A stretch of DNA of 64,000 nucleotides. It comes from Methanofollis liminatans DSM 4140. Its GTDB lineage: Archaea > Halobacteriota > Methanomicrobia > Methanomicrobiales > Methanofollaceae. Location: the NCBI RefSeq assembly GCF_000275865.1, contig NZ_CM001555.1, forward strand, positions 827,706 to 891,705, given 5' to 3'. This document shows positions 35,871 through 43,803 of this stretch, in pieces; within the stretch, counting starts at the first letter, position 1; every line of letters begins with the position of its first letter. The translations under genes were made by a program, and so were the position numbers. The notes below the pieces were generated by a model. The model did not search any database, was not told the DNA's origin, and saw only the letters and a list, made by a program, of their open reading frames with translations.

Positions 35871-36776
35871 ATGACGACGTTGCATGAGTATCTGGAGTCT
35901 GCAGGCTGCGAAACCGACCTCTGCACACTGATAGAATTGATCGCAGAGCAGGCGCAGCCGATCAGGGAGGCGTTCATCACCCATCAGGCATATGCCGAAT
36001 CCGAGAACGTCTATGGCGAGCGGCAGGCTGCGATGGACACCTGGTCTGACGAACTGATCACCCGCGTCCTCGGGGAGTCCGGGCTGGTGCGCGCACTCTC
36101 GTCAGAGGAGCAGGACGAGGTCAGGACATTTCCCGGGGCGAAGGCCGAGTATGCCGTGGTGATGGACCCGATGGACGGGTCGTCCCTGATCCAGACGAAC
36201 CTCGCCGTCGGGACGATCGTCGGCATCTTCGGCGGCGGCGACGTCCTCCAGCCCGGGCGGGACCTGAAGGCGGCGCTCTATATGCTCTACGGCCCGATGA
36301 CCACCCTCACCCTGACGGTGGGGAAGGGCGTCTGCATCTTTGCGATGGACCACGGCGGCGTCTACCGCCTTCTCGAACGGGACGTGCGGATCCCTGACGG
36401 AAACCTCTACGGCACCGGCGGCGGGAGGCCTGACTGGATCGATCAGCACGCCGCCTTCATCACCGCCGTCGAGGCGGACGGGGCAAAACTCCGGTACACC
36501 GGGTCCTATGTTGCCGATTTCCACCAGATCCTCAAATACGGCGGGATCTATTGTTACCCGGCCCTGAAGGGAAAACCGAAGGGAAAACTCAGGCTCCTGT
36601 ACGAGGCGATCCCGGTCGGCTTTATCGCGGCGCAGGCCGGCGGTGCGATCACTGATGGCCATATTGACCTCCTCGACCTCAAACCGGCAGAACCGCACCA
36701 GCGCACGCCTATCTATGTCGGGTCGATGAACATGATCAGCCTGGTGAAGGAGACGTTCGAACGGTCGCGGGTATGA
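35871..36776 (+). CDS. fbp: Class I fructose-1,6-bisphosphatase
   Basis: Hydrolyses fructose-1,6-bisphosphate to fructose-6-phosphate in gluconeogenesis. This is the bacterial/eukaryotic class I type, with 301 residues: EEQDEVRTF early, the metal-site motif DPMDGSS at residues 99-105, then LYGTGGGRPDWIDQHAAFI, YTGSYVADFHQIL and LKGKPKGKLRLLYEAIPVGF with AGGAITDG near the C-terminus. Most archaea use the unrelated FBP aldolase/phosphatase, so a class I enzyme is notable. It ends in a 4-bp ATGA overlap with the next gene, which is a degenerate relative of that other family. Confidence 0.93.
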   Translation: MTTLHEYLESAGCETDLCTLIELIAEQAQPIREAFITHQAYAESENVYGERQAAMDTWSDELITRVLGESGLVRALSSEEQDEVRTFPGAKAEYAVVMDPMDGSSLIQTNLAVGTIVGIFGGGDVLQPGRDLKAALYMLYGPMTTLTLTVGKGVCIFAMDHGGVYRLLERDVRIPDGNLYGTGGGRPDWIDQHAAFITAVEADGAKLRYTGSYVADFHQILKYGGIYCYPALKGKPKGKLRLLYEAIPVGFIAAQAGGAITDGHIDLLDLKPAEPHQRTPIYVGSMNMISLVKETFERSRV

Positions 36777-37555
36777 TCACTCTCACGGTCCTGACGGCCG
36801 ACTTCGGCGGCTTCCCTGCAGGGCTGCGGGCCCACCCGCTCCTCGTGGAGAAAGCGGCAAAACTGCTCAGGGCCGAGCACGGTAAGCGGATCATCGACTC
36901 GTTCACCACCAGGGCGGGAGGGAGACTGGCCTCTGTGTTCACCTCAGCAGGGGAGGATGGGGCTGTTTGTGTCGTTGACGACCTCTGTGCGGCATGCAGG
37001 ATCGTTTCAGGTGAGATCGGATTGTCCGGGAGCGGCGGTGCCGAAACGGTCAGCCTCACCTTTGAAGAGCGGCCCGGAGAGGCGGTGCTGGTCTTCCTCT
37101 CCGCCGGTGCCGCCCCGAGCGTCTGGGGCATGCCCCTCTGCCGGATCTTTGCCGACCCCTTCACCTCTCCGGCTCTGGTCAGGGAACCCCTGATGTGCGG
37201 GGGGTTTTCGTTCACCTGCGACGACGGGTCGGTCTTTTCCACCCCCGCGGAGATCTGCGGTCTCCTTCGTCACCTCGAAGGCGGGCGCCTTCCGGTCAGG
37301 GTCGAACGGCAGGATCGCCTGCCGGCGGCGGCAGCCGGCCGCGGCCCTGACCCGGCGCTCATCGTCAGGGCAGGGAAAGGGCTGCCGGTCGTCGGGGAGG
37401 CCATCACCGCCGCGGCCGGAAATGGTCTCATGGCGGTCAGCCTCTGCGATATGACGCCGGTCCGTCCGAAAACGGCGTGCCTGGGCTTCAGTATCCATGA
37501 CGGCATGCTCATCGGGCCTGCCGACCTCTATGACGATCCGGTCTTTGGCCGCTGA
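36773..37555 (+). CDS. Degenerate FBP aldolase/phosphatase (class V FBPase) homologue
   Basis: This 260-residue protein clearly derives from the archaeal bifunctional FBP aldolase/phosphatase (about 365-390 residues). Matches include TADFGG at the start, LTFEERPGEAVLVFLSAG, WGMPLCRIFADPF, ALIVRAGKGLPVVGEAI and LGFSIHDGMLIGPADLYDDP. Catalytic segments are altered: the usual GDD after the second strand is GGR, the ADKTEP metal site is SAGAAP, and the KYVGKDD block with the aldolase Tyr/Lys is shortened to GRGPD. The roughly 100-residue C-terminus is missing. It is translationally coupled to class I FBPase and is probably non-catalytic, perhaps a partner or regulator. Confidence 0.85.
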   Translation: MITLTVLTADFGGFPAGLRAHPLLVEKAAKLLRAEHGKRIIDSFTTRAGGRLASVFTSAGEDGAVCVVDDLCAACRIVSGEIGLSGSGGAETVSLTFEERPGEAVLVFLSAGAAPSVWGMPLCRIFADPFTSPALVREPLMCGGFSFTCDDGSVFSTPAEICGLLRHLEGGRLPVRVERQDRLPAAAAGRGPDPALIVRAGKGLPVVGEAITAAAGNGLMAVSLCDMTPVRPKTACLGFSIHDGMLIGPADLYDDPVFGR

Positions 37556-37676
37556 CGCTGCGGTGGAACCGCCGGGGAAGGCCGAAGATCGATGAGGTAT
37601 CTGCAGGATCGTGGCTGATTGAAGGATTCCGGGCTGATGGAAAGATTCAATACCTTCGACCGCCACATAACCTCAG

Positions 37677-37913
37677 ATGGTCAACAGTATTGTTCTGCCG
37701 GTCAAAAAGGTATATTCTCTTGTTGATTCCAGGATTAATGTTGAAATCAAGGACGAGGGAAGGAAGTTGCAGGGCAGGCTTGTTGCGGTGGACGAACACC
37801 TGAACCTGCATATGGAAGAGACGATCGAGTACACCGGCGAGCAGCGCGGGCGCAGCCTTGGCACGGTCGTTATCAGAGGGAACAATATTCTGACGATCTC
37901 GCCTCTTGTCTGA
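37677..37913 (+). CDS. LSm (Sm-like) RNA-binding protein
   Basis: This 78-residue archaeal Sm-fold protein forms RNA-binding rings that act in RNA processing and stability. The Sm1 motif is visible in GRLVAVDEHLNLHMEET and Sm2 in LGTVVIRGNNILTISP, with the conserved N in HLN and the RGNN of the uridine-binding site. Length is standard. No strong Shine-Dalgarno precedes the ATG. It is followed by a winged-helix/Cys protein gene starting within 8 bp of its stop, probably cotranscribed. Confidence 0.93.
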   Translation: MVNSIVLPVKKVYSLVDSRINVEIKDEGRKLQGRLVAVDEHLNLHMEETIEYTGEQRGRSLGTVVIRGNNILTISPLV

Positions 37914-37920
37914 TAGGATT

Positions 37921-38262
37921 ATGCCGTCCGTTGAAGACGAAGCCCTGAAGATCATCCAGTCAAGGCCCGAGGGGGTTCTCCAGAGCGAGCTCTGGAAACT
38001 CCTCGACATCGACAGCCGGAAGTGCTCGCGCGTCGTTAAGAAATTATTCGATGCCGGCCTCATCGACCGGATCGAGTTCAGGGAAGAGGGCATCAAGACG
38101 TATCAGCTGAAGGCGCGGCAGCAGGCGGTCGACCCGGCGCTCCTGATGGCCGGCGAAGAGCTGATCCCCTGCATCGCCTGCGAACTCGACTGCATCGTGG
38201 AGCAGTGCCCTCTGCTCCTTGACTGGATGTACGAGCTCGCAATAAACGAGGTCAACGAGTAG
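37921..38262 (+). CDS. Winged-helix protein with four-cysteine C-terminal motif (RPC34/TFE-beta-like?)
   Basis: This protein of about 113 residues has a winged helix at 5-70 (PEGVLQSELWKLLDIDSRKC, then SRVVKKLFDAGLIDR and wing EEGIKTYQLK) and a compact C-terminal motif CIACELDCIVEQC (Cx2Cx3Cx4C) followed by PLLLDWM. A winged helix plus an iron-sulfur cysteine cluster ending near a conserved Trp is the arrangement of TFE-beta/RPC34 transcription factors, though MarR/Lrp-like annotation is also possible. The ATG at 37921 has AGGA close upstream; a TTG at 37906 overlaps LSm. Confidence 0.7.
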   Translation: MPSVEDEALKIIQSRPEGVLQSELWKLLDIDSRKCSRVVKKLFDAGLIDRIEFREEGIKTYQLKARQQAVDPALLMAGEELIPCIACELDCIVEQCPLLLDWMYELAINEVNE

Positions 38263-38486
38263 CCCCCGTGATTTTCCGCGCCTCCTGCCCCTGATCCTTT
38301 TTGATCGGGGTGCCTGAGGCGCCCTGTCGGATCGATTTCCTGCCGGCAGGAAGGATGTTCATCTTTTATCCTGGTATTTTTGAGAGATTCTTCCTGTTTC
38401 ATCCGGGGGGCCTGGCGAAGTGTTTTCCGGCCTCCCCCCGGCACTGATCGCAACTGACTTACCGCCCGCCGCCCCTATTGGAGGGC

Positions 38487-39059
38487 ATGAAGCAATCGAT
38501 AGGTGCGAAAACGCTCCTCTACCCGCACCCGGTCCTGATCGTCTGCACGTACGACGCCGCGGGCACCCCGGATGCCATGACCGCCGCCTGGGGCGGCATC
38601 TGCTCGTCCGACCCTCCTTCAGTCGCCGTATCGGTCCAGAAAGTGCGAAAGACCTACGAGAACCTGATGGCGAGATCCGCCTTCACCGTCTGCATCCCGC
38701 CGGCCCGGTATGTGGCAGAGGCCGACTACTTCGGGATCGAGTCCGGGAGAAATGCCGACAAGATCAGGGCCGCAGGATTGACCGCCGTGCAGAGCGACGT
38801 GGTGGACGCCCCTTATATCGCAGAGTTCCCGGTGGTGCTCGAGTGCAGGGTCTCGCAGACCGTCGAGATCGGCATCCACACCCAGTTCATCGGGGAGATC
38901 GTCGACGTGAAGGTGGACGGATCCGTCCTCGGATCTGACGGAAAACCAAACGTCGAGAAGATCGCCCCCTTCATCTATGACTCTGCCGCCCGAACCTATC
39001 GCGCCGTGGGATCAGAGATCGCACGCGCCTTTTCGGCAGGGCTCGCCCTCAAGAGGTAA
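38487..39059 (+). CDS. Flavin reductase-like FMN-binding split-barrel protein
   Basis: This protein of about 190 residues has the flavoredoxin/flavin reductase fold: N-terminal PHPVLIVCTYDAAGTPDAMT, the FMN-phosphate region AAWGGICSSDPPSVAVSV, RKTYENLMARSAFTVCIP, and VVLECRVSQTVEIGIHTQFI with GEIVDVKVD. Such proteins bind FMN and often act as electron carriers or flavin reductases in anaerobes. GGAG 3-4 nt before the ATG at 38487 supports that start. The 224 bp upstream hold no gene. Confidence 0.88.
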   Translation: MKQSIGAKTLLYPHPVLIVCTYDAAGTPDAMTAAWGGICSSDPPSVAVSVQKVRKTYENLMARSAFTVCIPPARYVAEADYFGIESGRNADKIRAAGLTAVQSDVVDAPYIAEFPVVLECRVSQTVEIGIHTQFIGEIVDVKVDGSVLGSDGKPNVEKIAPFIYDSAARTYRAVGSEIARAFSAGLALKR

Positions 39060-39180
39060 AGTCTGGTGCTCTTGGCCCCGCCGAGGTCAGGGACAGCCTC
39101 CCCCCTCCCTCGGGGCAAGGGGATAAGAGGGCGGACGGGCAAGTCTATAGCGGCAACCCTGCTCCACGCGGAGGATCATC

Positions 39181-40797
39181 ATGAATAAGGTCTATGTGAT
39201 CGGGCACAGGCACCCTGATACCGACAGCATCTGCAGCGCAATCGGCTATGCCGAACTCCTCAACTCGAAAGAGCCTGGAAAATACGTCCCGGCCCGGTGC
39301 GGCGATATAAACCCGGAGACCAGGTTCGTTCTGGAACGGTTCGGCGTCGAAGCCCCGCTCTTCATCGAGAGCGTCGAGCCGAACGTCTCCGATCTCCCCT
39401 TCACCTATCCGCTGAGCGCGCGCGCCGACGTCCCGACGATCGAGGTCGTCGCCATGATGGACGAGCACGGCGTGCGGAACATGCCGATCGTCGATGACGA
39501 AGGGCGTCTTCTCGGTCTGGTGAGCGAACACGGCCTTGCACGTGCCTACGTGACGCGTACGAAGATCCAGCAACTCTCGATCACGCCCATCAAACTCGAA
39601 ACCCTTGCAAAGATCCTGGATGCCCGGATCGTCGTCCCGGGCAAGGATCTCCTGGAAGGGAGGGTGCACATCGCCATCGACGCCCTCCACGTCTCCCTCT
39701 CCCGCCTCACCTCCAGCGACGTCGCCATCGTCGGCGACAACGAACCGGCGCAACTGGCCCTGATCTCCGCGGGGATCGCCGCCCTGATCATCGCCGACGG
39801 TTCGCCGGTCGGCGACCGGATGATCAACGCCGCCGTCGCCAGGAACGTCGCCGTCCTTGCCACGTCCCTCGACGCCTTCGGGGTCGGTAAGATGATCAAC
39901 CTCTCCCTTCCGGCGAGCATGGTGATGGCGACCGACGTCCCGCGGATTGCGATCTCCGACCCGCTGGAATATGTCAAGGACGTCGTTTCGAACTCCAAGT
40001 ACAGGACGGCCTGCGTGGTCGAGGGAGACAACCGTCTCCTCGGCATGGTCTCCAGGAACACCTTCGTCGACGACATCCACAAGTCGGTGATCCTGGTCGA
40101 CCACAACGAGTACTCGCAGGCCGTGGACGGTATCGAGAAGGCCGACGTCATGGAGATCGTCGACCACCACCGCCTGGGGGCGATCACCACCTTAAAACCG
40201 ATCCGCTTCCTCAACGACCCGGTGGGCTCGACATCGACGATCATCACCCGCAAGTTCATCGAGAGCGGGGTCGAACCGACGCCCTCGACGGCCGGCCTTC
40301 TCCTCTCGGGTGTCCTCTCAGATACCCTTGCCCTGAAGATGTCCACGACCACCCCTGAAGACGAGCGGGCGGTGAACTACCTCGCCGGCATCGCCGGTGT
40401 CGATGCCGGTGCCTTCGGGATCGAACTCGTCCAGCAGGGGATCGAGCTGGAGAACGTGCCCCTCCACGAACTCCTGCTCAGGGATACGAAGCACTACAAC
40501 CTCTTCGAGAAGAGCGTGGTCATCTCGCAGGTCACCGTCCCTTCCTTTGAGTTCTCCGCCTCCCATGCAGGAGAGATCAGGGCAAACGTGGCGGCGCTCC
40601 GCGAAGAGACCGGCGCGGATTTTTTCGTCGCCCTCTTCACCAACGTCTTTGAAAATGCAAGCGACCTCTTTGCGGCGGCGGACGAGGTAAACCTTGCAAA
40701 AATGGGCATGGCCGAGCAGCCGAAGAGGCTCGACGGCGTGATGTCGCGGAAGAAGGATTTCCTTCCCCAGTTCGGGAACATGCTCAGGCGCCTCTGA
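39181..40797 (+). CDS. CBS-domain manganese-dependent inorganic pyrophosphatase (family II, DHH)
   Basis: Hydrolyses pyrophosphate and pulls biosynthetic reactions. The 538 residues consist of a DHH domain with the N-terminal metal motif IGHRHPDTDSI at 7-17, a regulatory insert with a CBS pair split by a DRTGG-like domain (about 80-300; MMDEHGVRNMPIVDDEGRLL and NRLLGMVSRNTF), the second DHH segment VILVDHNE with EIVDHHRLG, and the DHHA2 C-terminal domain carrying RKKDFLPQ (substrate-binding SRKKD). The CBS insert usually confers inhibition by AMP/ADP and activation by ATP. Confidence 0.93.
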   Translation: MNKVYVIGHRHPDTDSICSAIGYAELLNSKEPGKYVPARCGDINPETRFVLERFGVEAPLFIESVEPNVSDLPFTYPLSARADVPTIEVVAMMDEHGVRNMPIVDDEGRLLGLVSEHGLARAYVTRTKIQQLSITPIKLETLAKILDARIVVPGKDLLEGRVHIAIDALHVSLSRLTSSDVAIVGDNEPAQLALISAGIAALIIADGSPVGDRMINAAVARNVAVLATSLDAFGVGKMINLSLPASMVMATDVPRIAISDPLEYVKDVVSNSKYRTACVVEGDNRLLGMVSRNTFVDDIHKSVILVDHNEYSQAVDGIEKADVMEIVDHHRLGAITTLKPIRFLNDPVGSTSTIITRKFIESGVEPTPSTAGLLLSGVLSDTLALKMSTTTPEDERAVNYLAGIAGVDAGAFGIELVQQGIELENVPLHELLLRDTKHYNLFEKSVVISQVTVPSFEFSASHAGEIRANVAALREETGADFFVALFTNVFENASDLFAAADEVNLAKMGMAEQPKRLDGVMSRKKDFLPQFGNMLRRL

Positions 40798-40912
40798 GGC
40801 GCCGGCTTTGTAGGCCCCCTCATTTTTTTCGGATGCGAGCGTGACGCATTCGCATTCCACCATCTTCGCGCCGGGAGGACCGGGGGGCGGCAAGCCCTCC
40901 GGGAGAGGTCTT

Positions 40913-41670
40913 ATCGATTTTCCAGAAATCGCACATCCTCGACGTGAAGAGACGATATAACGAATAGCGAAGTTCGCCTCTGCCCGGGGGTTGCACCCCC
41001 GGACCCCTGCACACGATTGCCTCTGAAATGAGGGAACAGGAGGAGCGGTGCATCTATCGATGAAAAAATCCTGATGGTCCGGTTGGCGTGGCTTTCCCGT
41101 CCCTGTCTCTATCGTATTTGCAGGGGGGTCAGGGGCGGCCAGCCCCCCGGTAAGGGCTGCTCGATTTTCCAGAACCCTCACGCTCTCGGTGCGAAGATGC
41201 GATAATTACTCAGGGTGGAGAGGACACCGCGCCGGGGGTTGCACCCCCTGCCCCCTGCATACGATTGCCCCGAATATGCGGGGACGGGAGGGGCGGAGCA
41301 TCTCTCGATGAAAAATAATGGATGGACGTGCCGGCGCGGTTTGCCCGTCCCCGCCCCTATCGTATTTGCGGGGGGACCGGGGGGCAGCAGGCCCCCCGGC
41401 AGGGGCATAACCTGATTTCCCGTATGCTCACACAACGCCATCCTCTGCCCGGGGGTTGCACCCCATTGGAGCGGATTGCCCCGAATATGCGGGGACGGGA
41501 GGGGCGGAGCATCTCTCGATGAAAAATGATGGAACGGCGTGCTGGCGCGGTTTTCCCGTCCCTGCCCCAATCGCAGTTCCGAGGGGCAGCAGACCCCCGG
41601 CAGAGGGGCACCGATCCCCCATCTGCTCCCGGAAACTGGCGGGCGAATGGCTTCGTCCAGACCATCCTGT
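40913..41670. repeat. Three tandem roughly 248-bp repeat units with right flank
   Basis: Left boundaries TCGATTTTCCAGAA (40913 and 41161) and CTGATTTCCC (41411) are spaced 248 and 250 bp, defining a tandem array. Each unit contains GGGGGTTGCACCCC, the hairpin-forming CCCCGAATATGCGGGG (complete in units two and three), GGAGCATCTCTCGATGAAAA and an end of the form GGGGCAGCAGGCCCCCCGG. The array ends with the 54-bp flank seen at 285-337, including GGGCGAATGGCTTCGTCC (41641-41658). Like the copy at the window start, it lies just past the 3' end of a minus-strand gene. No gene is seen in 40798-41694. Confidence 0.85.
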
Positions 41671-41694
41671 AACTTTTCATACCAACCGGGGCGT

Positions 41695-43392
41695 CTATTT
41701 TTCCTCGCCGATCCGGTAGTGCTTCCTGAGGAACTCCCTGACCTTCTCAGACTCGATATAGCCGCGATCGAGCTGGTTGACGAGGTCGTCGATGATCTCG
41801 ACCTGCGTCAGGACGGATTTCGCCTCTTTGCAGGAGTCCATCTCGACGATCGCCTGAATAACCTGGAGGGGATTTCTGATCTCGTCGTTTAATATGGCGA
41901 ACTGCTCGAGGTTCTGCTCAATCTGGCCGAACGCCTCGTCCTTGAGTCTCTCCATCTCGAGCCGTTCGGTGATGTCGCGCCCGATGACGAGCAGGTACGC
42001 TCCCGAACGCAGGTCGAACCTGTTCGCCGTGATCTCGGCGTTCCGGTGCGTTCCGTCTGCGGTCTGATACTCCCACGAGAAACTGAGGGACTCGCCGGCA
42101 TACGCCCTCCTGATGTACTCCCTGATGGCGTCGGCAGAGCGCTGGCCGTCGGGCTGGTACGCCGGGGAAAGGATCTCGATCGGCGCCCCGAAAACCTCTT
42201 CCCGGGTGCGTCCGAGGACCTCGAGGGCGCGGGTGTTGCAGTCTTCCAGGCGGTCCCCTCTGATGATGAAGATACTGTCGTTTGCCGAGCGGAAGAGCGT
42301 GGAATATTTTTCCTCCGATTCCCGGAGAATCTCCTCATACTCTTTCTGCTGCTCAATCGAAGACTGGAGGGACGAAAAGAGGGCGTTCATCGATGTTGAA
42401 AGCGTCTCGATCTCGGCGACACCTCCTTCGCGCATGCGGCGGGAATAATCCTGATCCTTCCTGATGGCGGTGACCGTGCCGCTCATTATCTCGAGAGGGG
42501 ATATGAGGGTTCTGTTGAGGGAGATGATGAGGACGATCCCTGCCATCGCGCAGATCACGGTGATGATGATAATATAGGCATAAATGGCCTCCAGGCCCTG
42601 AAGGTAAAGGTGGCGCGTGAGGTCGATCCTGGTGGTGAAGGCGGGTTTTCCGTTGATATCGGGGATGGTAATGATCCCTGAGACGATCGTTTTGTTCTCC
42701 GAGGGTGCGATGATGATCGGTGTGCCGTCTTCCGGCCCCGGGTTCTGGGAGAGGCCGCTGTAGATGGAGGGGTCGCCGGCGGACCGGATCGTGACCGGCA
42801 TCTGGGTGATGTCTGAGATCTCTCCGGTCAGATCGTCGTCGATGTACCGCCCCATGATCAGGGTGCCGACTGCGGGGCCCTCGCCGGTGCTCCGCAGCAC
42901 GGGTTCTGCGGCGACGATCATCGGCCCTTCGGGGAAGACGATGATCCCCTCGACGGTGTCGGAGCGTTGAGCCCCCAGGGATTCTTCGATCCGGGTGAGG
43001 AAATTCTCCGGGATTTGAACGGCGGTCTGGTTTTCGTGGTCGAATGTTCTGCCGTAGACCGGCATCCCTGTGCTGTTCAGGATGAGGAAGCAGTCCAGAT
43101 CTGTATTGATATAGGTCTCGTCGACGAGATTGGAATCGATATATGCCTGATTCCTGTTCTGGACAAAGAAATAGGTGTCGTCCCACGTTGCCCAGTCCCT
43201 GCCGGTGACTCCCAGCGTATCGATCTCACGCTGGATGGTGTGGTTCACCAGATTGCAGGACTCTGTCACGGCGGTATATTCGGTTTCTTTCAGATTCTGG
43301 ATGAGAAGATAATCTGAGGCGAAAAAGATGCCGCCGATCAGGGCAGAAGCCACCAGGATCATAACAAGAACGACATGCGTGAGCAGTTTCAT
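41695..43392 (-). CDS. CHASE4-HAMP-PAS sensor protein lacking a kinase domain
   Basis: This 565-residue membrane sensor has a hydrophobic helix at 7-28, an extracellular CHASE4-type domain at about 30-265 (GRDWATWDDTYFFV), a second helix around 270-295, a HAMP linker (ISPLEIMSGTVTAI), a coiled coil and a PAS domain with PAC at about 360-480 (ILRESEEKYSTLFRSANDSI). The C-terminus contains LNDEIRNPLQVI, aligned to the histidine-kinase H-box (S-H-E-L-R-x-P-L) but with Asp where the phosphorylated His would be. No ATPase domain follows, so it cannot autophosphorylate by itself. The signal and output partner are unknown. Confidence 0.85.
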   Translation of the reverse strand: MKLLTHVVLVMILVASALIGGIFFASDYLLIQNLKETEYTAVTESCNLVNHTIQREIDTLGVTGRDWATWDDTYFFVQNRNQAYIDSNLVDETYINTDLDCFLILNSTGMPVYGRTFDHENQTAVQIPENFLTRIEESLGAQRSDTVEGIIVFPEGPMIVAAEPVLRSTGEGPAVGTLIMGRYIDDDLTGEISDITQMPVTIRSAGDPSIYSGLSQNPGPEDGTPIIIAPSENKTIVSGIITIPDINGKPAFTTRIDLTRHLYLQGLEAIYAYIIIITVICAMAGIVLIISLNRTLISPLEIMSGTVTAIRKDQDYSRRMREGGVAEIETLSTSMNALFSSLQSSIEQQKEYEEILRESEEKYSTLFRSANDSIFIIRGDRLEDCNTRALEVLGRTREEVFGAPIEILSPAYQPDGQRSADAIREYIRRAYAGESLSFSWEYQTADGTHRNAEITANRFDLRSGAYLLVIGRDITERLEMERLKDEAFGQIEQNLEQFAILNDEIRNPLQVIQAIVEMDSCKEAKSVLTQVEIIDDLVNQLDRGYIESEKVREFLRKHYRIGEEK

Positions 43393-43647
43393 TTTTTATC
43401 TGATCCAGTGTCTGGTGCCGGCGTGCTGCTTGAAGCGTGAGGGTCGGCCGCGGTGGTCTGACCTTTTCCCCCTGATCGGGCAGGGTCCGGTTGATGTAAT
43501 TTATTTTATTATTTCTTATTTAGATGATCCTTTTTTGATCCAGAAATAAAATTTTGAGTTCTTATAAATATGTTGAAATTTTGATGTCAATGGAGTTCCT
43601 ATAACTGTCTGAAGGGTCCGATAAAATTTCCCTGAATCGGAAGAACA

Positions 43648-43661
43648 TGAAAAAAGGAAAA
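43648..43661 (-). terminator. T-rich terminator of tRNA-Arg
   Basis: On the minus strand the tRNA is followed by GTTTTCCTTTTTTC, a T-rich archaeal termination signal. Confidence 0.55.
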
Positions 43662-43733
43662 CGCCCCGGCCGGGATTTGAACCCGGGTCAAAAGCTCCGC
43701 AGGCTTCTAGGATGTCCACTACCCTACCGGGAC
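43662..43733 (-). tRNA. tRNA-Arg (anticodon GCG)
   Basis: The minus strand folds as a 72-nt tRNA. The acceptor stem is GTCCCGG/CCGGGGC (one G-U pair), the D arm GGGT-AGTGGAC-ATCC, and the anticodon stem GAAGC/GCTTT with loop CTGCGGA, giving anticodon GCG. The T arm CCGGG-TTCAAAT-CCCGG is perfect, and the discriminator is G. CCA is not encoded. No intron is present. It reads CGC and CGU arginine codons. Confidence 0.93.
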
Positions 43734-43803
43734 ACAATGGTTGTGCCTAAAAAAATAGGTGTTCATCCCATATAATCGTTCCTCATCCTTCCTGCCGCCG
43801 GGG

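Noticed and set aside
39145-40170. A 341-codon open frame antisense to the pyrophosphatase gene
   Set aside because: Asp/Arg/Val-rich shadow of the real gene; no recognisable domain.
40913-41670. Possible CRISPR array
   Set aside because: Repeat period of about 248 bp, imperfect copies and no short identical repeats with unique spacers; no cas genes nearby.
41215-41719. Several short open frames encoding the same peptide (CPEYAGTGGAEHLSMK) in each repeat copy
   Set aside because: They follow the nucleotide repeat, change frame relation between copies and lack ribosome binding sites; treated as non-coding repeat.
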